NCBI GenBank assembly: GCA_949283785.1
Contig: CASDTR010000024.1
Coordinates: 1-57,917 of the forward strand
Length of the DNA stretch: 57,917 bases
From: an uncultured Oscillospiraceae bacterium
GTDB lineage: Bacteria; Bacillota; Clostridia; Oscillospirales; Acutalibacteraceae
Direction of reading: 5' to 3'
This document shows, one piece after another, positions 15,643 through 24,337 of this stretch. Under the pieces are notes generated by a model. It was not told where the DNA came from. It did not search any database and was given only the letters and a program-made list of their open reading frames with translations. How positions within the stretch are numbered: the stretch's first letter is position 1; every line of letters starts with the position of its first letter. The translations under genes and the position numbers were made by a program.

Positions 15643-17543
15643 TTCTGCCTGTATACGCAAAAATCAACATGACAAACGGTGAATGGGAGAGATTTCCTAT
15701 TTCACAGGAGCTTTTTTCAAAATATTTGGGTGGCAAATCCCTCGGAGCGAGATTGCTCACCGATCTAACGGAGCCCGGTATTGACTGCTTTGCGCCGGAA
15801 GCTGTGCTTATTGTCAATACAGGACCCATGAACGGAACGGGCGCGCCGAGTTCGGGCCGTTTCAATATGACTTTTAAAAACGTGCTCACAGGCGGCATTG
15901 CCTCTTCAAACTGCGGAGGAACATTCGGAATGCTGCTGAAAAAATCGGGATTTGACGGCCTGATCATAACGGGAAAAGCGGACGAGCTGAGCAAAATTAT
16001 AATTGAAGACGGAGATATACATATTGAAAAATGTCCCGAACTTGCGGGACTGAATACCGAAGAGGCTCAGGAAAAACTGCCTAAGAGATACGGAAAGCTG
16101 GTTATTGGCCCTGCCGGAGAAAACCTTGTAAGATACGCCCTTGCTGCCAGCGGCGAGCGCGTTGCGGGACGCTGCGGGGCAGGAGCCGTAATGGGCAGCA
16201 AAAATTTAAAGGCCATTATTGCATTCGGAACTAAAAAAGTGGAAAAATATGATCCCAAAGGGTTTGCGGAGCATACAAAAAAGTGGGTGGACGCCCTTAA
16301 AAAGCATCCAATGACGGGAAATGGACTACCAAGATACGGTTCGGCGGGACTTCTTTCAAAGGCTAATGCGTCGAGCGCTCTTCCAACTCATAATTTCAGC
16401 AAGGGACAGTATGAGCATGCCCATGATATAAGCGGAGAAACCCTTGCCGAGACAAAGCTCGTGAGAAACAGCGGCTGTGTAAGCTGTCCTATACGCTGCG
16501 AGAGAAGGGTAAAGGTAGGCGGAAAAGAGGTCAAGGGACCGGAATATGAGACTCTCTGTCTCTTCGGTTCTAACATTGACAGCAACGATCTTGATTTGAT
16601 AAACGCCATTAATTATGATGCCGATGTTTTGGGCATGGATACCATTTCACTGGGGGGAACCATTGCTTTTGCCATGGAGCTCCAGGAAAAAGGAATGGCT
16701 GATTTCGGCCTTAAATTCGGATGCGTCGAGGATTTGCGGACCGCTATAAGCGATATAGCGTATCGCAGGGGAAAAGTGGGCGAGCTTGCAGAAGGCAGCA
16801 AGAGGCTCAGCGAAAAGTACGGGGGAAAGGAATTTGCCATTCACTCGAAAGGTCTTGAGCTTGCCGCCTATGAGCCCAGAAGAAGCACAGGCATGGGACT
16901 CGGATACGCTACATCCAACAGAGGCGGATGCCACCTTAACGGAGGCTATCTCGCGCTTATGGAATCGGTGGGAGTCGTGAGCATGAACGCTCAGACGCCG
17001 AAGGGCAAGCCTGAGCTTACCGTGTTTTTCCAAAACGCTATGGAGGCATGTTCCGCTGCCGGTTTCTGCCTGTTTACGATGCAGGCCATCGTACCTTCAC
17101 TGATTTTCAAATACGGCTCGGCAAGCTTTGTCAGCCGCGCTTTCGGTCAGGCGCTGCTTATGGTAAGACCTGTTCTTGGCAAGGTGTGGCATCTTATGCC
17201 GTGGATATTGCCGGTAAATATGATGCTTATGCCTCACAGTAAATCAATAAAGCTGGCTACGGGAATACCCATGACAATGGGTAAATTCGTAACCGTAGGA
17301 GAGAGAGGATACAATACCGAAAGGCTTTATAATCTGCGTGAGGGCCTTACCTGTGAGGATGATTCCCTTCCCGATCGTCTTACCAAGGTGCAGCAGGACC
17401 CGAAACGAAAAGATACGGTCGTAGATTTAAAAACAATGCTTCCCGTCTATTACAAGGTCAGAGGCTGGGATTCAAAGGGCGTGCCGACAGCGAAACGTCT
17501 TGAAAAACTCGGAATTCCCGTTGAGCAGAGAAAGGAGGGGTGA
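15639..17543 (+). CDS. aor: Tungsten-type aldehyde:ferredoxin oxidoreductase (AOR)
   Basis: A 634-residue AOR-family enzyme that interconverts aldehydes and carboxylates using a metal bis-pyranopterin and one 4Fe-4S cluster. The cofactor-binding N-terminal domain has TGPMNGTGAPSSGRFNM and GGIASSNCGGTFG. The cluster ligands are C280, C283 and C287 (CVSCPIRC) plus C477 (GFCLFT), as in the archaeal enzyme. NYDADVLGMDTIS is the usual second pterin motif. ATG 15639 overlaps the ferredoxin stop and follows a GGTGGAG site; an upstream in-frame ATG at 15597 has no good site. The co-operonic TupABC tungstate importer argues that tungsten is used. The natural substrate is unknown. Confidence 0.93.
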   Translation: MILPVYAKINMTNGEWERFPISQELFSKYLGGKSLGARLLTDLTEPGIDCFAPEAVLIVNTGPMNGTGAPSSGRFNMTFKNVLTGGIASSNCGGTFGMLLKKSGFDGLIITGKADELSKIIIEDGDIHIEKCPELAGLNTEEAQEKLPKRYGKLVIGPAGENLVRYALAASGERVAGRCGAGAVMGSKNLKAIIAFGTKKVEKYDPKGFAEHTKKWVDALKKHPMTGNGLPRYGSAGLLSKANASSALPTHNFSKGQYEHAHDISGETLAETKLVRNSGCVSCPIRCERRVKVGGKEVKGPEYETLCLFGSNIDSNDLDLINAINYDADVLGMDTISLGGTIAFAMELQEKGMADFGLKFGCVEDLRTAISDIAYRRGKVGELAEGSKRLSEKYGGKEFAIHSKGLELAAYEPRRSTGMGLGYATSNRGGCHLNGGYLALMESVGVVSMNAQTPKGKPELTVFFQNAMEACSAAGFCLFTMQAIVPSLIFKYGSASFVSRAFGQALLMVRPVLGKVWHLMPWILPVNMMLMPHSKSIKLATGIPMTMGKFVTVGERGYNTERLYNLREGLTCEDDSLPDRLTKVQQDPKRKDTVVDLKTMLPVYYKVRGWDSKGVPTAKRLEKLGIPVEQRKEG

Positions 17544-17548
17544 ATTTT

Positions 17549-17797
17549 ATGGCGATTGTGCGTTATTACGGTGAGCTTGCGGCAAAAATGGGGGTAAAAG
17601 AGGAAGAGTACCCGGGAAATACAGTGTCCCAGGTGTTGACTAAGATAAAAAAGGCCCACGGTTCCGATTTATACCATGAGGCTAAAAGATGTCATATAAT
17701 CGTAGACCACTGCAACGCCGGAAGCGAAAAAGGTTTCAGAACTCCGGTGGAGGAAAACAGCGTCGTAGAGTTTATCCCTGTATGCGGTGGAGGATAA
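17549..17797 (+). CDS. MoaD/ThiS-like sulfur carrier protein
   Basis: An 82-residue beta-grasp protein ending in Gly-Gly (PVCGGG), the C-terminus that is adenylated and thiocarboxylated in sulfur carriers such as MoaD. Its place between AOR and a ThiF/MoeB-like activating enzyme points to the dithiolene sulfur step of pyranopterin synthesis. ATG 17549 is used because AGGAGGGG lies about eight bases upstream; GTG 17540 overlaps that site. No MoaE, the usual partner, is encoded in this operon. A pathway-specific carrier for tungsten pterin is plausible but inferred. Confidence 0.88.
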   Translation: MAIVRYYGELAAKMGVKEEEYPGNTVSQVLTKIKKAHGSDLYHEAKRCHIIVDHCNAGSEKGFRTPVEENSVVEFIPVCGGG

Positions 17798-17814
17798 ACG
17801 GAGGGAGCTGAGAA

Positions 17815-18552
17815 ATGGAAAACGAAAACAGGTATGAAAGGCAGATAGACATACCGCAGATAGGCATTCAGGGACAAAAGAAGCTGTCACAGTCAAGTAT
17901 ACTTGTTGTGGGAGCGGGAGGTCTCGGCGCACCTTTACTTTACGCTCTTGCGGGAGCCGGTATTGGTCATTTGACGATTGTTGACGGAGATTATGTATCA
18001 ATGGGCAATCTCAACAGGCAGTTTCTGTATTCTCAGGCTGAAATAGGTTTCAGAAAAGCCGATATGGCGGCTGTGAGGCTCAGACGCTTTAATCCCGAGA
18101 TACAGGTAGACGCGATTCATCATCACGCCCGTCCGAATAATGTTGAGCCCCTTGTGGACGGCAAGGATATGGTGATTGTGGCCGCAGATAATATTGCAAC
18201 TCGTCTGCTTTTAAACAGAGTCTGCGCAAAACGAGGCGTTCCGCTTATAAACGGCGGAGTCGAAGGAATGTATGGGGCCCTTATGGCTATTGAGTACGGA
18301 AAAACGCCGTGTCTTGAATGTTTTTATGCTCATACGGCGGCAAAAAGAGAGAGCGGCACAGCTCTGGGAGCTGTCAGTTCGGTTATCGCTTCTCTTATGG
18401 CAAATACGGCCATAGAGATGCTTCTTGAAAAAAATCCGATTCCCGGTGAGATGCTTCTTTACGACGGGGTGCGTCTTACACTTGAAAAGGTACCTGTATC
18501 CCGTGACCCCCATTGCCGTATATGCGGCGAAAGCGAAAATAATCAAATGTAA
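17815..18552 (+). CDS. MoeB/ThiF/HesA-family adenylyltransferase (sulfur-carrier activating)
   Basis: A 245-residue E1-like enzyme that adenylates the C-terminal Gly of a MoaD/ThiS-type carrier. The nucleotide fold is GAGGLGAPLLYAL near residue 35, followed by DGDYVSMGNLNRQFLYSQAEIG and an Arg/Lys pair (GFRKADMA). Cys pairs CLEC near 163 and CRIC near the C-terminus are likely zinc ligands. The gene lies directly after the carrier gene, which supports pairing of the two. MoeB, ThiF and HesA cannot be told apart by sequence alone; the molybdopterin/tungstopterin context favours the MoeB role. Confidence 0.88.
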   Translation: MENENRYERQIDIPQIGIQGQKKLSQSSILVVGAGGLGAPLLYALAGAGIGHLTIVDGDYVSMGNLNRQFLYSQAEIGFRKADMAAVRLRRFNPEIQVDAIHHHARPNNVEPLVDGKDMVIVAADNIATRLLLNRVCAKRGVPLINGGVEGMYGALMAIEYGKTPCLECFYAHTAAKRESGTALGAVSSVIASLMANTAIEMLLEKNPIPGEMLLYDGVRLTLEKVPVSRDPHCRICGESENNQM

Positions 18553-18567
18553 ACGGAGAGGTGTAAA

Positions 18568-19404
18568 ATGAAAAAAGCGGTTTCTATAATATTATGTATT
18601 GTTCTGTTATTTACTCTCGCAGCCTGCGGAGCGGCTGAGGAAGAAAAGAATACCGTAATAAGGCTTTCGACGACAACTTCCGTAAACGACAGCGGACTTT
18701 TGCCTTATTTACAGCCCTATTTTGAAGATGATACAGGATATACACTCGAAATAACCTCAGCAGGAACAGGGGCGGCAATTGAAAAGGGCCGTACAGGTGA
18801 CGCCGATTGCCTTCTTGTTCACGCAAAGGCCAGTGAAGAGGAATTTATTGCCGAAGGATACGGCGTAGAACGAATTCCCTTTATGTATAATTATTTCGTT
18901 ATTGTCGGTCCCGCTGATGACCCTGCCGGAGTAAAGGACGCTGCAAATGCTACAGAAGCCTTTAAGAAAATTGCCGAAAACGGAGAGACTCCTTTTATTT
19001 CAAGAGGAGATGACTCAGGTACTCATAAAGCTGAGCTTGCCCTTTGGGAAAAAGCAGGCGTTACTCCCGAAGGTCAGAAATGGTATGTTTCAACGGGTCA
19101 GGGAATGGGAGCTTCTCTTGTAGTTGCCAGCGAGCAGCAGGGATACATTTTCACCGACAAAGGAACATATCTTGCCCATGAGAAGAAGGATACCCTTTCT
19201 CTCCTTATGGAAGAGAGCGAAGAACTGAAAAATACTTATTCCATGATAGCGGTAAGTCCAGATAAATGGCCCGACACTAATATTGACGGTGCCAATGCGT
19301 TTATTGAATGGATGCAAAGCGAAAAAGCCACCGCTCTCATTGCCGAATACGGTGTTGCCGATTACGGTCAGGTGCTGTTCTTTATAGGACAGGGCGATGC
19401 ATGA
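18568..19404 (+). CDS. tupA: Tungstate ABC transporter substrate-binding lipoprotein TupA
   Basis: A 278-residue extracytoplasmic binding protein. It has a lipoprotein signal (LAAC, lipidated C20) and the TTTS motif T35-S38 that marks TupA-type tungstate binders, as well as SRGDDSGTHKAE in the second lobe. TupA proteins bind tungstate very tightly and prefer it over molybdate. GGAGAGGTG precedes the ATG. It overlaps the permease gene by 8 bp. Clustering with AOR and pterin genes agrees with tungstate supply for that enzyme. Confidence 0.93.
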   Translation: MKKAVSIILCIVLLFTLAACGAAEEEKNTVIRLSTTTSVNDSGLLPYLQPYFEDDTGYTLEITSAGTGAAIEKGRTGDADCLLVHAKASEEEFIAEGYGVERIPFMYNYFVIVGPADDPAGVKDAANATEAFKKIAENGETPFISRGDDSGTHKAELALWEKAGVTPEGQKWYVSTGQGMGASLVVASEQQGYIFTDKGTYLAHEKKDTLSLLMEESEELKNTYSMIAVSPDKWPDTNIDGANAFIEWMQSEKATALIAEYGVADYGQVLFFIGQGDA

Positions 19405-20086
19405 TTTTGCACAGGCGCTGCTGCTGATTTTTACGGGAGATGCCGAACTGTGGGGAATAATATGGGTCACACTGAAGATGTCATTTTTCAGCACCGTAAT
19501 TTCTTCACTTATCGGGTTTTCTCTCGGCGCAGTCATCGGCAGCTGCCGTTTTCCCGGGCAAAATATATTACTGAATATAACGAGCACCCTGATGAGCCTG
19601 CCTCCCGTGGTGGCAGGCTTATTGGTGTTTATGCTGTTATCGCGTTCAGGCCCATTCGGTCAGCTCAGGCTTCTGTATACGGTTGAGGCAATGGTAATAG
19701 CCCAGGTTGTGCTGATAACTCCGATAATTGCGGGCATGTCGGCTGCCGTTTTAGAGCGTCAGTCACAGCCCGTTCTCGAAACCTGTGTGGGTCTCGGGAT
19801 GTCCTTTTTCAGGAGCAGAAAGATGCTTTTATGGGATTGCCGCAGCCAGCTTGTAAGCGTTGTATTGGCGGGGCTGGGACGTTCTCTTGCCGAGGTCGGT
19901 GCGGTACAGCTTGTAGGAGGCAACGTTCAGGGAAAAACAAGGGTAATGACAACGGCCATAATGCTCGAGACCAATATGGGCAGATTTGATTTTGCTCTTG
20001 CTCTCGGTGTGATACTTCTCGTTTTAGCGTTTATTTTAAATATTTTTGCACGGCGGATAGAGAGGAGGACCCACAGTGAGGCTTGA
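19397..20086 (+). CDS. tupB: Tungstate ABC transporter permease TupB
   Basis: A 229-residue permease with about five or six membrane segments. The EAA-type cytoplasmic loop reads LGMSFFRSRKMLLWDCRSQLVSVVLAGLG (given in part at about residues 132-165), followed by GRSLAEVGAVQLVGGN, characteristic of Tup/Wtp permeases. It overlaps tupA at its start and tupC at its end (11 bp), so translation of the three transporter genes is coupled. Function follows from this context and the AEVGA motif. Confidence 0.92.
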   Translation: MHDFAQALLLIFTGDAELWGIIWVTLKMSFFSTVISSLIGFSLGAVIGSCRFPGQNILLNITSTLMSLPPVVAGLLVFMLLSRSGPFGQLRLLYTVEAMVIAQVVLITPIIAGMSAAVLERQSQPVLETCVGLGMSFFRSRKMLLWDCRSQLVSVVLAGLGRSLAEVGAVQLVGGNVQGKTRVMTTAIMLETNMGRFDFALALGVILLVLAFILNIFARRIERRTHSEA

Positions 20087-20777
20087 AAATCTAAAGAAAA
20101 CCTATGGCCAAAGAACGGTGCTTCAAATTTCCTGTCTCGAAGTTACGGAAGGGACCAGACTTGCAGTATTGGGACCGAACGGAAGCGGTAAAAGCACCAT
20201 GCTGAAAATCCTTGCGGGCGTAATAAAAAACGACGGGGAAGACATGTTTCTGTCTCATTGCGGTTACCTTCCTCAAAGGAGCTACGCTTTTGACAGAACG
20301 GTCATAAAAAATGTTGAATCTGCTTTATGGGATTTGCCCAGGTCAAAGCGAAGGTCGGCGGCTGAAAATGCTCTCAGAAAAACCGGAATGCTGTCGCTGT
20401 CGCAGGCTCAGGGAAAAACTCTCAGCGGAGGAGAGATGCAGCGTCTCGCCCTTGCGAGAGTGCTTGCACGAGAGCCGAAAATCCTTCTTTTGGATGAGCC
20501 GACTGCGGCCTGCGATATTGAGAGTGAGACGCTGATTGAAAAAGCCCTGAAGCGGTGGAAGGGAACTCTTATTTTTTCAACTCATTCTCCTGCTCAGGCA
20601 ATGCGTCTGTCCGATAGAGCAATTTTTCTGGAAAACGGAAAAATACTTGAAAGCGGCGAAACAGCAGAGATGCTGATGAATCCGAAGAGTGAAAGAGTGC
20701 GGGAATATATGAGCCATTGGAGGGTCGAATATGCTCAAGGTAATAACGATGCATCAGGCGTCGGAGATGATCTATGA
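20076..20777 (+). CDS. tupC: Tungstate ABC transporter ATP-binding protein TupC
   Basis: A 233-residue ABC ATPase powering tungstate import. It has Walker A GPNGSGKST (33-41), a Q-loop at GYLPQ, the signature LSGGEMQRLALARVL near residue 120, Walker B ILLLDEPTA and the switch His (FSTHS). The start is GTG 20076, preceded by AGAGGAGG. It overlaps the following moeA by 47 bp, the largest overlap in the operon. No regulatory TOBE domain is present at the C-terminus. Confidence 0.92.
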   Translation: MRLENLKKTYGQRTVLQISCLEVTEGTRLAVLGPNGSGKSTMLKILAGVIKNDGEDMFLSHCGYLPQRSYAFDRTVIKNVESALWDLPRSKRRSAAENALRKTGMLSLSQAQGKTLSGGEMQRLALARVLAREPKILLLDEPTAACDIESETLIEKALKRWKGTLIFSTHSPAQAMRLSDRAIFLENGKILESGETAEMLMNPKSERVREYMSHWRVEYAQGNNDASGVGDDL

Positions 20778-21930
20778 TACTTTTGAACCTTTATGTCAAT
20801 ACGAAACCGTATCTCTTCCCGAAAGCTTTGGCAGAGTTTTGGCTGAGGATATAATCGCGAAAGAAAATATCCCTCCTTCTGACCGCTCCATGGTGGACGG
20901 ATACGCAGTTAGAGCCTGCGATACCTTCGGAGCTTCTGAGGCGATTCCTGCGCTTTTGCGTCTCAGTGGAGAAATAGCCATGGGTGAAATGCCGCGAGAG
21001 CCAATCAGTGAGCATTGCTGCGTCAAAATTCCGACAGGTGGATTTCTTCCTGCGGGAGCCGATGCGGCGGTGATGATAGAATATACCGATCTTTTGCCCG
21101 ACGGAACGGTCTGCGTAAAGAAGCCGGCTGCTCCGGGCAGTCATCTTGTCCTTTGCGGAGACGATGTGCGTAAGGGGCAGCGTATACTTAAAGCTGGGAG
21201 CGTCATAGGTGTCGGTGAGACAGGCGCTTTGGCGGCTTTGGGAGAGTATGCGGTGCCGGTTACGAAAAAAATCCGTGTTGCTCTTTTTTCGACCGGAGAT
21301 GAGATCACCGAGATAAACAGAGCAGATTCCGAAGGACAAATGCGCGATGTAAACAGATATGCACTAAGAGCTTTGATTGAAAAGTACGGCGGTACGGTTG
21401 TGGATTTAGGAATAATCCCAGATGAAGAAGAAAAGCTCAGAGAAGCGGTACTGAAAGGAATACAAAGCTGCGACATGGTAGTTTTCAGCGGAGGCACCTC
21501 GGCGGGAACACGCGATTTCGGTGAAAGAGTTTTAGAAAAAAACGGCAGAATTTTATGGCACGGCCTTGCCGTAAAGCCGGGAAAGCCAACCCTTGCGGCC
21601 GAAGTGTCAGGTAAGCCCGTTTTGGCGCTTCCCGGTCATCCTATGGCTGCATGTCTGATTTTCATGATATTGGGAAAAACAGTCATGTGTGCTTTGGAAG
21701 ACAGAAAAATGAGCGATAAAAAGGTCAGTGCAGAGAGTTCACAATCAGTTTCGGCTAACGACGGCAGAGAGCTGATTCTTCCCGTTTTTCTTAAGGGAGG
21801 AAAAGCGGTGCCTGTCAGAAGCAAGAGCGGACTTATCACAAAACTCTCACAGGCCGACGGATATATAATTGTCAGCAGAAACTGTGAGGGGCTCAGTGAA
21901 GGAGAAAAAGTTGAGGTAACACTTTTTTAA
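20731..21930 (+). CDS. moeA: Molybdopterin molybdenum/tungsten transferase MoeA (copy 1)
   Basis: A 399-residue MoeA, which inserts the metal oxyanion into adenylylated pyranopterin. It carries the MoeA signatures VDGYAVRACDTFGA, GGFLPAGADAAVMIEYT, the MoCF domain with STGDE and FSGGTSAGTRDFGE, and GKPTLAAEVSGKPVLALPGHPMA (split here by position ~290-315). ATG 20731 has GGAGGG upstream and lies inside the tupC end. A second MoeA gene follows at once. In tungsten-using organisms paired MoeA paralogs are thought to separate Mo and W insertion; which one does which cannot be read here. Confidence 0.92.
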   Translation: MLKVITMHQASEMIYDTFEPLCQYETVSLPESFGRVLAEDIIAKENIPPSDRSMVDGYAVRACDTFGASEAIPALLRLSGEIAMGEMPREPISEHCCVKIPTGGFLPAGADAAVMIEYTDLLPDGTVCVKKPAAPGSHLVLCGDDVRKGQRILKAGSVIGVGETGALAALGEYAVPVTKKIRVALFSTGDEITEINRADSEGQMRDVNRYALRALIEKYGGTVVDLGIIPDEEEKLREAVLKGIQSCDMVVFSGGTSAGTRDFGERVLEKNGRILWHGLAVKPGKPTLAAEVSGKPVLALPGHPMAACLIFMILGKTVMCALEDRKMSDKKVSAESSQSVSANDGRELILPVFLKGGKAVPVRSKSGLITKLSQADGYIIVSRNCEGLSEGEKVEVTLF

Positions 21931-21953
21931 AATCGTCGAAAGGTTTTGATCAT

Positions 21954-23858
21954 ATGGCGTTTTCATATCTTGACAATTTACCTGTTGAAAGGGCGAAGGA
22001 ATTATTCATAAATGCCGTAAAAGAGGCTGTTCCGATTCCCGATGAGGAATATGTAAATACGGCTGATGCCGACGGGCGCATCACCTCCAAAGGCGTTTAC
22101 GCAAAAATCTGCGCTCCCCACTATCATGCCTCGGCTATGGACGGTATTTCCGTAAAAGCGTCGGATACTTTCGGCGCAGGAGAGACAACGCCTATAGTTC
22201 TCCGTAAAGAAAGCTTTCACTGGGTAGATACGGGCGATCCTATTCCGAAGGGAGACGACGCCGTTATCATGATAGAGGAAGTCGTCAGAGAAGGAGAAAA
22301 CGTCAGGATTTTTTCTGCGGCATCTCCATGGCAGCACATACGGCAGATAGGTGAGGATCTGTGCGCGGGAGATATGATTTTACCGAGCTTTACGGAAATA
22401 ACGCCGGAAGCGCAGGGAGCTCTTCTTGCAGGAGGCGTAATAAACGTATCGGTTGTAAAGAGACCGACGGTAGCAGTGATTCCTACGGGAGATGAGCTTG
22501 TAGCGCCCTGTGAGGAACCGAAATCGGGAGAGATCATCGAGTTTAACACAACGATTTTTTCATCCATGTTAAAGCGCTGGGGATGCATACCGAAGGTATG
22601 GGATATTCAGCCGGATGAGCCCGAAAAGATTACGGCTGCCCTGAAGGAAGCGGCGGCAACGTGTGACGCGGTTCTCCTCAGTGCAGGCAGCAGCGCGGGA
22701 CGCGATGATTACAGCGTCGGATGTATAGGTCAGGTGGGCAAAGTCCTCTGTCACGGTGTCGCCATGAAACCCGGCAAACCCGTTATTCTTGCCATGGCGG
22801 GTAAAGTGCCCGTAATGGGTGTACCGGGTTATCCTGTTTCGGCGGTTCTTGCGCTTCAGGAGTTTTTTTGTCCCGTGGCAAACTGGCTCTGCGGACGCAA
22901 TGAGAACGGATATGAGTTTAAGGATTCGGCAACGCTTTGCCGCAGCGTTGTAAGCTCACTGAAATACAGGGAGCTTGTCAGAGCACGTCTCGGCTTTGTT
23001 GAAGGCAAGTTAACAGCGGCGCCTCTTCAGAGAGGAGCAGGTGTTATCAGCAGCCTTGTGAAAGCGGACGGAATAATAGAAATTGAGCAGGACCGTGAAG
23101 GCTGCGAAGCTGGAGAAAAAGTGCCGCTTCGGTGCTTATGCGACAAAAGCAAAATTATAAATTCACTTATAGTGACGGGAAGCCACGACCCACTCATTGA
23201 TGAAATAGCCGATATAGCAAAGCGCATTGACCGAGATGCAAAAATTGCTTCGAGCCATGTGGGAAGTACGGGAGGACTTCTCGCCCTCAAGCGACATGAA
23301 GCCCACATGGGAGGGATACATCTTCTCGGAGAGGACGGAATCTATAATATAAACGCCATCAAAAGCTTTTTCGAAAAAGACGAGGTAATCCTTGTAAAAG
23401 GTGTCGGAAGAATACAGGGACTTATGACGGCTGCGGGAAATCCCTTAGGCATAAAGGATTTTTCAGATGTCTCCAAAGGTTTTCGCTATGTAAATCGTCA
23501 GGGAGGCAGCGGCACAAGGGTGCTTTTCGATTATCTGTGCAGGGAACACGGAATTTCACCGCAAAGCGTCAACGGCTGGAACCGTGAAGAGATGACCCAT
23601 ACCGCAGTAGCGGCTCAGATAGCTTCCGGAACAGGGGATTTGGGACTGGGCATTTTTTCCGCCGCAAAGCTCTACGGTCTCGACTTTGTACCTGTGTGTA
23701 CGGAAAACTATGATTTTGCGGTGCTCAGAAGCGCATGGGAGCTTCCACAGACCAAGATGTTTATCTCCATTCTCAGAAGTGAGGAGTTTAAAAAACGTCT
23801 TGAAGCTCTCGGCGGATATACGGCGGAAAACATCGGGGAGGTGCTTCAATGGAGCTGA
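21954..23858 (+). CDS. MoeA (copy 2) fused to a substrate-binding-like (COG1910) domain
   Basis: A 634-residue fusion. Residues 1 to ~400 form a full MoeA (MDGISVKASDTFGAGE, GDDAVIMIEEV, IPTGDE, SAGSSAGRDDYSV, GVPGYPVSAVLAL). Residues ~410-634 are a PBP-like domain (VTGSHDPLIDEIA, HVGSTGGLLALKRHEAHMGGIHLL, RQGGSGTRVLFDYL, SGTGDLGLGIFSAA). Such fusions are known in archaea and anaerobes; the second domain is thought to bind an oxyanion or sense metal supply. No signal peptide exists, so the domain is cytoplasmic. It is clearly diverged from the MoeA upstream and overlaps moaC by 10 bp. Confidence 0.92.
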   Translation: MAFSYLDNLPVERAKELFINAVKEAVPIPDEEYVNTADADGRITSKGVYAKICAPHYHASAMDGISVKASDTFGAGETTPIVLRKESFHWVDTGDPIPKGDDAVIMIEEVVREGENVRIFSAASPWQHIRQIGEDLCAGDMILPSFTEITPEAQGALLAGGVINVSVVKRPTVAVIPTGDELVAPCEEPKSGEIIEFNTTIFSSMLKRWGCIPKVWDIQPDEPEKITAALKEAAATCDAVLLSAGSSAGRDDYSVGCIGQVGKVLCHGVAMKPGKPVILAMAGKVPVMGVPGYPVSAVLALQEFFCPVANWLCGRNENGYEFKDSATLCRSVVSSLKYRELVRARLGFVEGKLTAAPLQRGAGVISSLVKADGIIEIEQDREGCEAGEKVPLRCLCDKSKIINSLIVTGSHDPLIDEIADIAKRIDRDAKIASSHVGSTGGLLALKRHEAHMGGIHLLGEDGIYNINAIKSFFEKDEVILVKGVGRIQGLMTAAGNPLGIKDFSDVSKGFRYVNRQGGSGTRVLFDYLCREHGISPQSVNGWNREEMTHTAVAAQIASGTGDLGLGIFSAAKLYGLDFVPVCTENYDFAVLRSAWELPQTKMFISILRSEEFKKRLEALGGYTAENIGEVLQWS

Positions 23859-24337
23859 CCCATACAAATGAAAGCGGACAGGTACACATGGTAGATGTCG
23901 GTGAAAAAGAAATTACAAGACGGGAAGCCGTTGCTCACGGACTTGTGCGCATGAAGGCAGAGACACTCAGTCTCATTAAAGATAACCTTATAAAGAAGGG
24001 CGACGTGCTTTCGGCGGCGAGAATTGCGGGGATAATGGCAGCAAAGCGCACGGGAGAGATTATTCCCTTATGCCATACCGTGCCGCTGAGCTCGGTGGAA
24101 ATTGATTTTAATTTAATTGAACCCGATGCAGTTGAGATTATCGCCGAAACAAAATGTGATTTTAAAACGGGAGTCGAAATGGAAGCCTTTACCGCCGTTT
24201 CGGCAGCGGCTCTGACAATTTACGATATGTGCAAAGCCGTTGACAGAGGCATGGAGATAGGTGAAATATATCTTATTATGAAATCGGGCGGCCGCTCGGG
24301 AACTTATGTCAGGTCGGAGGAAGAGAGCGATGCTTGA
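23849..24337 (+). CDS. moaC: Cyclic pyranopterin monophosphate synthase MoaC
   Basis: MoaC, 162 residues, completes the MoaA-initiated rearrangement of GTP into cyclic pyranopterin monophosphate. Diagnostic stretches are VDVGEKEITRREAVAHG, KRTGEIIPLCHTVPLSSVEI, KTGVEMEAFTAVSAAALT, the catalytic region YDMCKAVDRGMEIG, and KSGGRSGTY. Family-typical length. It overlaps its neighbours on both sides (10 bp upstream, 8 bp with moaA). Confidence 0.95.
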   Translation: MELTHTNESGQVHMVDVGEKEITRREAVAHGLVRMKAETLSLIKDNLIKKGDVLSAARIAGIMAAKRTGEIIPLCHTVPLSSVEIDFNLIEPDAVEIIAETKCDFKTGVEMEAFTAVSAAALTIYDMCKAVDRGMEIGEIYLIMKSGGRSGTYVRSEEESDA

